NCBI GenBank assembly: GCA_003298465.1
Contig: QNGA01000001.1
Location: 1,674,001 to 1,738,000 of the forward strand
Source of the DNA: a halophilic archaeon
Lineage (GTDB): Archaea; Halobacteriota; Halobacteria; Halobacteriales; Haladaptataceae
Direction of reading: 5' to 3'
DNA: 64,000 bases
Positions 25,911 to 34,771 of this stretch are shown here, one piece after another. The translations under genes and the position numbers were made by a program. The notes beneath the pieces were generated by a model. The model was given only the letters and a program-made list of their open reading frames with translations, made no database searches and was not told the origin of the DNA. The stretch's first letter is position 1. Each line of letters begins with the position of its first letter.

Positions 25911-27571
25911 CAGATGGGTTTGAGCGTGTCCTCGCCGGACTCGTAGCAGCGCCCGGCCATCAGCGCGTCCTGGAGCGCGTCCTCGACGTCAGCGGGCGTC
26001 ACGTCGTAGCGGTTCACGACCGCGGCGAGCAGTTGCTCCCGCTCGACCCCGTCGTCGCCGTTCAGGTCCTGCATCACGCGCATCACCGTGTTCTCCAAGT
26101 CCTCCGGCTCGCCGCCGGCGGACTCGTCCCCGGCGTCTTCGTCGCCGGTCGCCGCGCCGACCGCCGCCGACTCGTCGGTCGCTTCCTCCAGTTCCCCCTC
26201 CTCGGCCGGTTCGGACTGCTCGGCCTCGTCGTCGGTCGCGGTCTCGCCGGGCTCGAAGTCGCCGAGTTCCTCGTCGGCGTCGAACTCGGCGGTGTCGTCC
26301 GTCGACTGGTCGGCCTCGTCCTCCGGCGCGGGCGTCTCTATGCCAGCCTCGCCCGGTTCGCCGACCTCGGTGGCGGTCGAGAACTCGGTACCGTACTCCT
26401 CCTCGATGCGCTCGCGCTCCCCCTCGTCGAACTCGTACATCTCGTCGGCGGCCCCGTCGGTGCCGGGGTCGGTCTCCGCGTCGACCTCGGGCTCGAACTC
26501 CTCGTCGCTCACCGTCTCCTGCTCCTGCTCGACGGCAGGTTCGTCCTCGGTCTCGGCCTCCAGTTCGGCCGCGTCGGACGCGTCCTCGACCTCGGGTGCG
26601 GACTCGTCTTCCTCGACGGTTTCGGCGAGTTCGTCCGCACCGGCGGGTTCGGCGGTCTCGCCGAGTTCCTCCGGCGCGGTCTCGGCTTCGTCTCCTTCCG
26701 CCGGTGTGGTCTCGAACTCGTCCGCCTCCTCGGCGTCGACGTCGGTCTCGGTTTCTTCGGCGTCCGAGGGGGCGGTCTCCTGGGCCGACTCCGGCTCAGG
26801 CTCACCGCCGGTTTCGACGCCGCTCACTGCGGCCACGTCGGGCGCTTTTTCGGTGAGGTCCACGGTCACGTCGCCGCTCTCGTCGGGGGCCGTCGAGAGC
26901 GGCCCGACCTCGTCGGCGTCGATTTCGCCCGCGACGACCCGTGCCGCGTCGAGCGCGAGGTCGTGAACCGCGGCGAGGTAGGCGGGCGTCGTGCCGTAGT
27001 GGTCGAGCGCGAGCGGAACGCCGTCGGCCAGGCCGGCGTCGACGCCGCTGGCCGCGAGCGACCGCTGGAGGTCGTCGCCGCGCTCGCCCGACTCGAGCGC
27101 GCCGGCGAACGTCCGCACCCGCTGGAGCGTCTGCTCGGCGGTCTGGACCGTCCACCGGTCGCGCGTCTCCGCGTCGACCTCGTTGATGCTCTCCGGGCGG
27201 ACGGAGGTGTACACGACGTCGGAGTCCTCGGGCCGGAAGGTGCGGGCCTTCCCGGTGACGGCGACGAACGCCGGTGGGTCGGCGCGTTCGAGGAACGCCA
27301 TCGCGTCCGGCTGGTACTGGCCGGCGTAGACGACGAACCCGCCGGTCGGGTCGACGACCCGCCCACGGAGGACGTCGTCGCTCACCTGCTCGACCTCCGT
27401 GAGGACGCCGACGACGAACAGGCGGTTGATCCGCGCGCCCGTCGGCGTGACGACGTAGTTGGGCGCTCGCTCCTCGTCGCTGTCGGAGTGTTCGAGCGTA
27501 GCGTCGTCGTACTCCGCCGCGAATACGCGCCACGCGACCTCGCGTCGGCCCGCGCCACCCTGACCGCTCAT
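25910..27571 (-). CDS. rpap1: RPA-associated protein (Rpap1-like, COG3390)
   Basis: 553 residues from ATG 27571; the frame continues upstream only by overlap with rpa1. The N-terminal 200 residues hold an OB-fold part (INRLFVVGVLTEVEQV, then GRVVDPTGGFVVYAGQY). Residues of about 240-490 are a long acidic, low-complexity region of Glu, Asp, Ala and Thr. The final 60 residues form a winged-helix-like domain (LAAVVNRYDVTPADVEDALQ). Rpap proteins are haloarchaeal/euryarchaeal partners of RPA in ssDNA binding and repair. The start overlaps the rpa1 stop by 4 bp, so the two are made together. The acidic linker is longer than the folded parts suggest is needed. Confidence 0.88.
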   Translation of the reverse strand: MSGQGGAGRREVAWRVFAAEYDDATLEHSDSDEERAPNYVVTPTGARINRLFVVGVLTEVEQVSDDVLRGRVVDPTGGFVVYAGQYQPDAMAFLERADPPAFVAVTGKARTFRPEDSDVVYTSVRPESINEVDAETRDRWTVQTAEQTLQRVRTFAGALESGERGDDLQRSLAASGVDAGLADGVPLALDHYGTTPAYLAAVHDLALDAARVVAGEIDADEVGPLSTAPDESGDVTVDLTEKAPDVAAVSGVETGGEPEPESAQETAPSDAEETETDVDAEEADEFETTPAEGDEAETAPEELGETAEPAGADELAETVEEDESAPEVEDASDAAELEAETEDEPAVEQEQETVSDEEFEPEVDAETDPGTDGAADEMYEFDEGERERIEEEYGTEFSTATEVGEPGEAGIETPAPEDEADQSTDDTAEFDADEELGDFEPGETATDDEAEQSEPAEEGELEEATDESAAVGAATGDEDAGDESAGGEPEDLENTVMRVMQDLNGDDGVEREQLLAAVVNRYDVTPADVEDALQDALMAGRCYESGEDTLKPI

Positions 27572-28839
27572 GCTTCCACCTCCGCGAGCAGCGCCGCCGC
27601 ACGCTCTTCGGGGTCGTCGTCGGTCGCCTCGAACTCCGAGGTTTCGATGTTCGCACCGTAGTCGTCCACCGAGAGGTTGCCGCGGACGCGGAACTCGTGG
27701 CCGACGAGTCGCTCGCGAATCGTGTCGGCGACGACCTCCTGGTCCATCGCATCGCGGGCCTGTTCGCGCGCTTTCTCCAACCCGCCGCCGTACACCTCGG
27801 CGGTGAGTTCGTCGTCGAGGATGGCGGTGACGGTGCCCGTCCCGTCGTCGACGATGGCCTTCACCCGGAGGTCGTCCTGGCCGTCGACCTCGCCGTGGCT
27901 CCGGCACTGGCCCTTCTGGATGACGCGGCCGCACTGCGGACAGCGCTGGATAAGGCCGGAGCCGTCCCGGACCGCGACGACGTTGCCGACGACCTCCACG
28001 TCGAACACGCCGCCGGTTTCGACGGCGTCGCGGACGCTCTTGCGGGTCGCGGTGTCGCTGACGTCCACGTCGCGGTCGAGCGGCGCGACCGTCGTGAACT
28101 CCGAGAAGTTGACGGAGGGGACGCCGCGGAACTCCCGGACGTAGACGTTCTCCGCGCGCAGCGTCGCGCCCTCGACGAGTTCGTCGCGGGCCTCCCAGTC
28201 GGTGAAGGGGAGCCGTGCCGACTCGTCGGCGACGACGCCGCTCTTGATCTCGGTCTCGCCGTCCCGGCCGTCGATGGTCTTCTGCTCGACCTCGACGGCG
28301 ACGACTTCGAGCGAGACGCCGCGGTCGCCGGGTCGGAGGTCCGAGAGGCTAGCGTCGCCACCGACCTCGTAGGGAACGTCGAGGTCGGCGTCGGCGCCGG
28401 CGACGTTCGTGCTCTCGCCGAGATTGAGTTCCGGTTCACCTTCCCACTCGCGGACGCCGGCGTTGCCCGCGGTGATGACCTGGCCGGGTTCGAGGTCGAA
28501 GTCGTTCCAGGCGGTGTAGGATATCTTACCGGACCCGTCGGCGAGTTCCCCCTCGAAGATGACCTGGTCGTCGCCCTGGTAGCGAATCGAGCGCTTGCCG
28601 ACCGTCAACACCTTCGCGGTGACGGTGACGTTGCCCGAATCGGTGGTCACCTCCGCGACGTCGACGGTCGACGGCTCGCTGGACTCGCCGCCACCGCCGC
28701 CGTACTTCCGCCGGAGGCTCTGTTTGGCCTCGTCCATCGGGACGCTGTACTCTACGAGATTCTTCAGGTCGGATTTGACCTCCTCTTTGTCGACACCGAG
28801 GTCGGAGGCGAGTGCCTCGGCATGGTCGTCTAAACTCAT
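27568..28839 (-). CDS. rpa1: Replication protein A, three-OB-fold type with zinc finger
   Basis: 423 residues from ATG 28839 (a GTG three bases upstream is less likely). A short helical N-terminus (DDHAEALASDLGVDKEEV) is followed by three OB-folds (about 60-150, 165-260, 275-400). The last contains a zinc finger, CPQCGRVIQKGQCRSHGE. RPA coats single-stranded DNA in replication, recombination and repair. Length and layout match RPA1 of Haloferax, whose gene also leads rpap1 and rpe. Promoter: minus-strand TACTTTTAAACTATCC (about 28857-28872), giving a near-leaderless mRNA. Confidence 0.93.
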   Translation of the reverse strand: MSLDDHAEALASDLGVDKEEVKSDLKNLVEYSVPMDEAKQSLRRKYGGGGGESSEPSTVDVAEVTTDSGNVTVTAKVLTVGKRSIRYQGDDQVIFEGELADGSGKISYTAWNDFDLEPGQVITAGNAGVREWEGEPELNLGESTNVAGADADLDVPYEVGGDASLSDLRPGDRGVSLEVVAVEVEQKTIDGRDGETEIKSGVVADESARLPFTDWEARDELVEGATLRAENVYVREFRGVPSVNFSEFTTVAPLDRDVDVSDTATRKSVRDAVETGGVFDVEVVGNVVAVRDGSGLIQRCPQCGRVIQKGQCRSHGEVDGQDDLRVKAIVDDGTGTVTAILDDELTAEVYGGGLEKAREQARDAMDQEVVADTIRERLVGHEFRVRGNLSVDDYGANIETSEFEATDDDPEERAAALLAEVEA

Positions 28840-28997
28840 CACTCGAACTTGGGAGGGGATAGTTTAAAAGTATTCGTCGTGTCCGGAAGGCGCGTCGGGG
28901 GGACGCGCCGTCGGTCGGTCCGTCGCCGCGATCCGCGGACGAGCGCCGCGAGCGTCACGCCGCGACCGCTTCTCCGTCGCGGCGAACGTACGGTCGC

Positions 28998-29588
28998 TCA
29001 GCAGTTACACCAGTAGTCGGTCTTGCAGTCGCCGTTACAGCAGGTCGTGCACTTCTGCGACCGCGTTCCGTCGCACAGGATGTTGGTGCACGTACAGGTG
29101 GTCTCGCAGTCGGGACTGATCTCCGCGCCGCTCGTGTCCTGGTCGTAGAGGTACCGGGTGTCCTCGTCGCTGGGCGAGAAGAACGCGTACGCGCGACCGT
29201 CGTCCGGTTCGACGGTGATCGTCAGGACGCCGTCGTCGACGTGCGTGACGAGGTCGATCTCGGCGTGGTCCTCCCCTTCGAGGTACGCGGCACCCTCGTT
29301 CTTCTTTGCGACCTCGCCGAAGCCGACGTCGCGGGTCGGCAGTTCGGCGACGGCACCGCGGTCGAGCAGGCCGTCGGCAGCGAGGTCGGCAAGCAGGGGA
29401 CCGGCGTTCTTCCGGAACGCCGCCTTCACGTCCCGCTCCTCGATTCGCCTGGCTTCCAGGTCAGGGGAGGCGGCCGCGCTTCCCGCGAGTCCCGCGGTCG
29501 CGCCGACGGTGACGGTCGCGGTCGCGGCGGCTTTCTTCAGCACGCTGCGTCGGGTCAGGTCGGATTCTGGTTCTGTCACGTGGGTCAC
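28998..29588 (-). CDS. Tat-exported protein with a ten-cysteine C-terminal tail
   Basis: 196 residues. Residues 11-40 are a clear twin-arginine signal (LTRRSVLKKAAATATVTVG, then AGSAAAS). The middle 110 residues are acidic and resemble a pro-region. Residues 161-196 contain ten Cys: 161, 165, 167, 172, 180, 183, 184, 188, 194 and 196. The layout (Tat signal, acidic pro-part, 10-Cys tail) recalls the halocin C8 precursor, though the sequence is not alike and no immunity or transporter gene is adjacent. A disulfide-rich secreted peptide or a metal-binding tail are the alternatives. An AT-rich promoter lies upstream on the minus strand (GATTTAATAC near 29615). Confidence 0.8.
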   Translation of the reverse strand: MTHVTEPESDLTRRSVLKKAAATATVTVGATAGLAGSAAASPDLEARRIEERDVKAAFRKNAGPLLADLAADGLLDRGAVAELPTRDVGFGEVAKKNEGAAYLEGEDHAEIDLVTHVDDGVLTITVEPDDGRAYAFFSPSDEDTRYLYDQDTSGAEISPDCETTCTCTNILCDGTRSQKCTTCCNGDCKTDYWCNC

Positions 29589-29650
29589 CCCGAGAGTACG
29601 TACCGGAGAACAAGTATTAAATCTAGTCTATAAATATATTGAATAAATAC

Positions 29651-30997
29651 CTATCTTCGAAACGTCACTGGCCACTCCAGGTCGACGGTGAGCGAGGAGT
29701 CCCGGAGTTCGAGCCCCGCCCAGGCGAGGACGGCGAGGGCGGCGACCGCGACGGCGAGCAGTTCGCCGAGGCCGGCCCACATCGGCAGCACGAACGTGAC
29801 GCCGTTCACCGTCTTGCGCGGCAACAGGGCGTGCGCCACCGTCTCGTAGACGCCGCGGGGTTCCCCCGGCGTGGTGCGGGAGGCGAGATTCGCCCGCACG
29901 GCGCTCGGACCGCCCGCGCTCTCGTCGCCCGTCCCGAGGCGCTCGGCCTCGTAGACCGAGTAGAATGGGATAGACCAGGCGACGCTGCCCGACTCGTTCA
30001 CCTCCAGCACGCGGTTGCTGTTCGAGTCGGAGACGAGCGTGTTGCCGTTCGGCAGGCGGTCGGCGTCCCGGGGCCAGCTCATCTCGGAATCGTTCCAGAC
30101 CCAGGTCTGCTCCCACGACCCGTTACGGCGCTGGTACTCGACCACTCTGTCGTTCAGCGAGTCCGCGACGACCACCGCGGGACCGCCCCGCGACTCGGGG
30201 ATGTAGTCCGGGTTGTGCTGCTCGTAGAGGACGTCGTAGTCGTTCTCGCTCCCGAGCGTCCACCCCTCGATCAGACCGCTCTCGTTCAGGAAGACGACCT
30301 GGTCCTGGTTGCGGAGGCTCGCCATGTAGCGGCCGTCGGGGAGTCGTTCGACGTCGTTCAGGTGCGCCCAGTCGGTGGGGTAGGGACCGCCCTCCGTGAT
30401 GGGGTAGTCGTCGGCGACGCTCCAGCGCCAGGTCGTCACGTCGGTGGTCGTGTTGACGACGAAGACGGCGTCGCGGTGGATGTCGCCGACGAGCAGTCGG
30501 TGCTCGTCGATGCGGTCCACGTCGTGCCAGTTCGCGCCGCGGTCCTGCGGGATGGTGCGCGAGTGGACGCGCGTGACGTCGCCCGTCGAGAGGTTGACGC
30601 GCTCGACGAGCGAGACCGTGCACTTCGCGTCGCAGGCGTCGCTGCGTTCGCCGGTCAGCGGTTTCTCGGCGACGTACTCGACCGTCGCGGACGTGTTCGG
30701 GACGGGGTCGACGTCCTCGTAGCCGGCGTGGGTGTCGTTGTAGTACAGCACTCGACCGTCGGGGGCGAACGCGACGACGGCGGCCGCGTCCCCGTTCATC
30801 CCGTGGCCGGTGACGACCGTGACGTTCTCGCGCGGCGGGACGACCGGTTCGCGCTGGTCGAAGGGAACGCTGGCTTGCTGGCGGTACTGGTCCATCTTCG
30901 GTTTCGTCTCCGCGGTGGCGTAGGCGTAGCCGACCACTCCCGCACAGCACAGCAGGAGGACGACGAAGAGAGGGCGGTAGACGCTCCGGGAAACCAT
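29651..30997 (-). CDS. Membrane-anchored arylsulfotransferase-family beta-propeller
   Basis: 448 residues. Residues 5-27 are an N-terminal membrane anchor (PLFVVLLLCCAGVVGYAYA) and residues near 400-425 a second helix (GELLAVAVAALAVLAWAG). Between them is a six-bladed propeller with repeated D-R-L-P-N-G blocks (NDVERLPDGRYMASLRN, RDADRLPNGNTLVSDSNSNR) and the conserved WHDVD and WAHLND His residues of the arylsulfotransferase family. Catalysis is not assured; many archaeal members may only bind ligands. The minus-strand TATA GTTTTATAGG is at about 31020-31029. Confidence 0.83.
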   Translation of the reverse strand: MVSRSVYRPLFVVLLLCCAGVVGYAYATAETKPKMDQYRQQASVPFDQREPVVPPRENVTVVTGHGMNGDAAAVVAFAPDGRVLYYNDTHAGYEDVDPVPNTSATVEYVAEKPLTGERSDACDAKCTVSLVERVNLSTGDVTRVHSRTIPQDRGANWHDVDRIDEHRLLVGDIHRDAVFVVNTTTDVTTWRWSVADDYPITEGGPYPTDWAHLNDVERLPDGRYMASLRNQDQVVFLNESGLIEGWTLGSENDYDVLYEQHNPDYIPESRGGPAVVVADSLNDRVVEYQRRNGSWEQTWVWNDSEMSWPRDADRLPNGNTLVSDSNSNRVLEVNESGSVAWSIPFYSVYEAERLGTGDESAGGPSAVRANLASRTTPGEPRGVYETVAHALLPRKTVNGVTFVLPMWAGLGELLAVAVAALAVLAWAGLELRDSSLTVDLEWPVTFRR

Positions 30998-31153
30998 CGT
31001 TTTCGGTGATAGGGAGCCAGCCTATAAAACCAACCATCCGACCGCGGCGGTTTCCGGACCGGGAACGTCGCTCGACGGGGCACGCGCCGGTCGTCGCGTC
31101 GCACCCGCCGCCTCGGACGGGAGATTTTTGCTCCGGGGGGACGAGTTACGGAC

Positions 31154-31597
31154 GTGCAAGAGTACGAGCGCAAGCAACTGCTCGAACGCGTCGAGCGCGA
31201 GGGGGCGACCGTCGGGGCGACGATTCCGGAGACGATAACGGTGCAGGGCGAGCCCATCGAACTGCGCGAGTTCGTCTTCGAGATAAAGCGCCGCGACACG
31301 GTGCCGCCGGGCGAGCGAGACCGCGTCGAGCAGGCGAAGTCGAACCTGCGCCGCGAGCGTCTCCAGCGCAAACAGCGCCTCGAAGAGGAGGACATCAGCC
31401 GCGAGACGGGCGAGGACATCGTCGAGGCCATCGTCGGCATCGACCGCGCGCTGAACGCCCTCGAGAACCTCGGCACGACCGACCTCGAAGCCGAGACGAG
31501 GGCGAACGAGGCCGCGGACAAGAAGCGCTGGATGTCGTTCCTCAAGAAAGCTCTCGGCCGCGACGATTCCGGCTCCCACGGGAGGTCGAAGCTGTGA
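31154..31597 (+). CDS. DUF5788-family protein, first gene of the PolX operon
   Basis: 147 residues starting at GTG 31154; no ATG is available in frame near the start. Highly charged and helical (RVEQAKSNLRRERLQRKQRL), ending in a basic tail. It matches a haloarchaeal family known only as DUF5788 (family number from memory). Its stop overlaps the polX start by 4 bp (GTGA), so the products are made together, which hints at a link to DNA repair. No catalytic motif seen. Confidence 0.82.
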   Translation: MQEYERKQLLERVEREGATVGATIPETITVQGEPIELREFVFEIKRRDTVPPGERDRVEQAKSNLRRERLQRKQRLEEEDISRETGEDIVEAIVGIDRALNALENLGTTDLEAETRANEAADKKRWMSFLKKALGRDDSGSHGRSKL

Positions 31598-33333
31598 GCC
31601 GTAACGCCGAGGTGGCGGCGCTGCTGGAGGAGTACGCCGCGCTGCTGGACGCCCAGGACGTGGAGTACAAACCTCGCGTGTACGAGCGCGCGGCGGACAA
31701 CGTCCGCGACTACCCCGAGGACGTGGAGGAACTGGCGTCCGAGGGGCCGGACGCCGTCGCCGACATCGAACAGGTCGGCGACGCCATCGCGGAGAAGATA
31801 GTCGAGTACTTCGAGACTGGCCACATCGAGGAACTGGACGAACAGCGCGAGAAACTGCCGGTCGATATGGGCGCGCTGACGCGCGTGGAGGGCGTCGGCC
31901 CGAAGACGGTCGGGGACCTCTACGAGGAACTGGGCGTCCGGACGCTCGACGACCTGGAGGCGGCCGCCAACGAGGGCCGAATCAAGGAGCTGAAGGGGTA
32001 CGGCGAGAAGACCGAACAGAACATCCGGGAGGGCGTCGAGTTCGCCCGGCAGGTCCAGGGCCGGGAACTGCTTGGCAACGCCCGCCCCGTCGGCGAGCAG
32101 GTGCGCTCGTACTTCGCGGACGTGCCGGCGGTCGGGCGCTGCGAACTCGCCGGGTCGCTGCGGCGCTGGTGCGACACCATCGGCGACGTGGACCTGCTGG
32201 CCGCGAGCGAGGACAAGCAGGCGGTCGTCGACGCGTTCACCGACTGGGAGCGCGCAGCGGAGGTCATCGAGGCCGGCACGGACAAGGCGGCCATCCGCGT
32301 CGAGGGGATGCGCGTCGACCTCCGCGTCGTCGTCCCCGACGAGTTCGGGAGCGCGCTCCAGTACTTCACCGGGAGCAAGAACCACAACATCACGCTCCGG
32401 AACTACGCCATCGAGCGCGGCATGAAGATAAACGAGTACGGCGTCTTCGACGTTAGTAACGTCGACGACCCCGACGCGGGCCAGCGCGTGGGCGAACGCG
32501 TCGCCGGGGAGACGGAAGAGAGCATGTACGCGGCGCTGGACCTGCCGCTGATTCCGCCCGAGATGCGCGAGGACCGCGGCGAGATAGACGCCGCCGCCGC
32601 CTGCGACCTGCCCGACCTCCTCGAAGAGGGCCACGTGCGCGGCGACCTCCACGTCCACACCACCTGGTCGGACGGCAACGACACCATCGCGGAGATGGCG
32701 GCGGGGGCCGCGGAGTTCGGCCACGACTACGTCTGCATCTCCGACCACGCGACCGGTCCGGGGATGGTCGGCGGCGTCGGCCTCGACGACGAGGACCTCC
32801 GCGAGCAGATAGCCGAGGTCCGGGCGGTCGACGAGGACGCTGACGTCGACGTGTTCGCGGGCGTCGAGGCGAACGTCGACGCCGAGGGCGGCATCAGCGT
32901 CTCCGACGACGTGCTCGCCGACCTCGACTGCGTGGTCGCCTCGCCCCACAGCGGACTCGGCACGGAGGCCACCGACCGCCTCGTCGCCGCCGTCGAACAC
33001 CCGAGCGTCGACGTGCTCGGTCACCCCAGCGGTCGCCTCATCAACCAGCGACAGGGACTGGAGTTCGACGTGCGCGAGGTGGCGCGGGCCGCCGCCGACA
33101 ACGGCGTCGCCCTCGAGGTGAACGCCAACCCGAACCGCCTCGACCTCTGGGGCGGAGCCGTCCACGTCGCCGTCGACGAGGGCGCGACGCTCGCCATCGA
33201 CACCGACGCCCACAGCCCCGGCGAGTACGCGTACGTCCGCTACGGCGTCCACACCGCTCGTCGCGGGTGGGCCGAAGCGAGCGACGTGCTGAACGCCCGG
33301 GACGCCGACGGCCTCCGCGAGTTCCTCCACTGA
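31594..33333 (+). CDS. polX: Family X DNA polymerase with PHP domain (PolX)
   Basis: 579 residues from GTG 31594. Order: helix-hairpin-helix 8-kDa region (LTRVEGVGPKTVGDLYEELG, IKELKGYGEKTEQNI), the nucleotidyltransferase palm with GSLRRWCDTIGDVDLL (first two metal aspartates) and VDLRVVVPDEFGSA, then a C-terminal PHP domain starting GDLHVHTTWSDGND and including ISDHA, GVEANV and DTDAHSPGEY. PolX fills short gaps in base excision repair; the PHP part gives 3'-5' exonuclease and possibly AP activity. Its GTG overlaps the DUF5788 stop and its stop overlaps the Mut7-C ATG, a tight repair-type operon. Confidence 0.95.
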   Translation: MSRNAEVAALLEEYAALLDAQDVEYKPRVYERAADNVRDYPEDVEELASEGPDAVADIEQVGDAIAEKIVEYFETGHIEELDEQREKLPVDMGALTRVEGVGPKTVGDLYEELGVRTLDDLEAAANEGRIKELKGYGEKTEQNIREGVEFARQVQGRELLGNARPVGEQVRSYFADVPAVGRCELAGSLRRWCDTIGDVDLLAASEDKQAVVDAFTDWERAAEVIEAGTDKAAIRVEGMRVDLRVVVPDEFGSALQYFTGSKNHNITLRNYAIERGMKINEYGVFDVSNVDDPDAGQRVGERVAGETEESMYAALDLPLIPPEMREDRGEIDAAAACDLPDLLEEGHVRGDLHVHTTWSDGNDTIAEMAAGAAEFGHDYVCISDHATGPGMVGGVGLDDEDLREQIAEVRAVDEDADVDVFAGVEANVDAEGGISVSDDVLADLDCVVASPHSGLGTEATDRLVAAVEHPSVDVLGHPSGRLINQRQGLEFDVREVARAAADNGVALEVNANPNRLDLWGGAVHVAVDEGATLAIDTDAHSPGEYAYVRYGVHTARRGWAEASDVLNARDADGLREFLH

Positions 33334-33788
33334 TGACCTCCCGGTCCTCGCCCCGCCTCCTCCTCGACGCGATGCTCGGCAAGCTGTCGACGTACCTCCG
33401 GATGTGCGGGTACGACGCCGCCTACGCGCTGGACCGGAGCGTCGAGGACGACGACGCGGTGCTGGCTCTCGCCCGCGAGGAGGGCCGAACGCTTCTCACG
33501 CGCGACGCCGCCCTCGCGACCCGCGCCGGCGACGCGCTCCTGCTCGAATCGAAGGAGGTGACCGATCAGCTTCGAGAGCTCCGGGCGGCCGGCTGGACGC
33601 TCTCGCTCGACGACCCCTCGCGCTGCTCGGCCTGCAACGGGGCCCTGGAGCGCGTCGAGTCCGGCGAGACTCCGGAACACGCCCCCGACGTCGACGAGCG
33701 GCGTGTCTGGCGCTGTCGGAACTGCGGTCAGCACTTCTGGAAAGGGAGCCACTGGGAGTCGGTCGAGGAGACGCTCTCGGAACTCTGA
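33333..33788 (+). CDS. Mut7-C RNase-domain protein with zinc ribbon
   Basis: 151 residues. The N-terminus LLLDAMLGKLSTYLRMCGYD and the block LLTRDAALA are the PIN-like Mut7-C (DUF82) signature with conserved acidic residues. The C-terminus carries a zinc ribbon: CSACNG and CRNCGQHFWKGSHW. Such proteins are thought to be RNases. The ATG overlaps the polX stop (TGATG), placing it third in the DUF5788-polX operon. Confidence 0.9.
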   Translation: MTSRSSPRLLLDAMLGKLSTYLRMCGYDAAYALDRSVEDDDAVLALAREEGRTLLTRDAALATRAGDALLLESKEVTDQLRELRAAGWTLSLDDPSRCSACNGALERVESGETPEHAPDVDERRVWRCRNCGQHFWKGSHWESVEETLSEL

Positions 33789-33871
33789 GAACGGGTTCAC
33801 GGGATTTTCCCCTCGACCCCGCGAGCGGAACGCGACCGGCGTTCACCGGAATTTCGCCCGTCCCGTCCGCG

Positions 33872-34702
33872 TTACCGGTTCGGCTCCCACCGCTCGCAGG
33901 CGTCCATGTCGGTCATCCGCTCCGAGTGGCGCTTGCAGTACGGCGTGATGCCGTTCTCGGTGCGGACGTACTCGAAGTGCGTGCAGTTGCCGCAGTACCG
34001 GTCGGTCGGACCCGTCTGCGTTCCGGGCGTGCGCTGGCTATCGGGGTCGATGGGCGACGTGAGGACGTCGCCGGTCGCGCCGCCGTCGCTGGCGGCCGCG
34101 TCGCCGGACGACGCGCCCGCGGTGTCGACGTCGCCGTCCGGTTCCCGTCCGAAGACGCCGACGCCGCCGAGACCGCCGCTCGACGGTTCGACCTCGACGA
34201 CCTTCGTCTCGCCCTGGCAGGTCACCTCCATCGTGACGGTGCCGCCGGGGTCGTTGCGCGTCTTGAAGTTCACGACGGCGCTGAACAGGCACCAGAACGT
34301 CGTGACGAGACCGAAGAAGTAGACCGCGACGACGGGGAGGGTGAGCTGTCTTCCGTGGCTGGCCCAGTGGTCGGGGTAGGCGTACCAGAACATGCCCACG
34401 CCGAGCACGGCGATGGAGGAACCGATCGCCGCCGCGGCCCGAACGCGGTCGCTGGTCGCGGGGAAGACGGTGAACACCCCGACGAACGCCGCCGGGACGC
34501 CGAGCCCCGCCGTGACGCCCGCGAGTTTGCGGGAGCCGTAGGTGGAGAGTCCGACGGCGGCGAACAGGTCGGTCGTCGCGGCCAGGATGGCGACGACGAC
34601 GAGTAACGACCCCGAGAGAAAGAGGCCAACCCCGGCGTAGAGTCGCCGTGGGCGCTTTTTCACGCCGTCGCGACCCGCGTAGGTTTCACCGAGGCTTGTC
34701 AT
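33872..34702 (-). CDS. Four-helix membrane protein with a C-terminal Cys/His motif
   Basis: 276 residues. Four membrane helices (about 23-45, 55-80, 90-107, 122-145) are followed by a cytosolic Gly/Ser/Asp linker and a zinc-binding-like end: CGNCTHFEYVRTENG, CKRHSERM, ACERWEPNR. The CxxC...CxRH...C pattern occurs in several haloarchaeal small zinc proteins. The family is widespread but uncharacterised in Halobacteria. Function unknown; a membrane-linked redox or metal sensor is possible. Single gene, 69 bp from the CPBP gene. Confidence 0.78.
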   Translation of the reverse strand: MTSLGETYAGRDGVKKRPRRLYAGVGLFLSGSLLVVVAILAATTDLFAAVGLSTYGSRKLAGVTAGLGVPAAFVGVFTVFPATSDRVRAAAAIGSSIAVLGVGMFWYAYPDHWASHGRQLTLPVVAVYFFGLVTTFWCLFSAVVNFKTRNDPGGTVTMEVTCQGETKVVEVEPSSGGLGGVGVFGREPDGDVDTAGASSGDAAASDGGATGDVLTSPIDPDSQRTPGTQTGPTDRYCGNCTHFEYVRTENGITPYCKRHSERMTDMDACERWEPNR

Positions 34703-34771
34703 GTCTCCGTCATTGAACCCCTCATACTAAACAACTGCGTCAGACCATTGTCAGACGCCCGTCATCTGCGC

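Noticed and set aside
26033..27661. Hydrophobic-looking plus-strand frame opposite rpap1
   Set aside because: Antisense of the Glu/Asp-rich region gives Leu/Val/Phe-rich noise; no start or family match.
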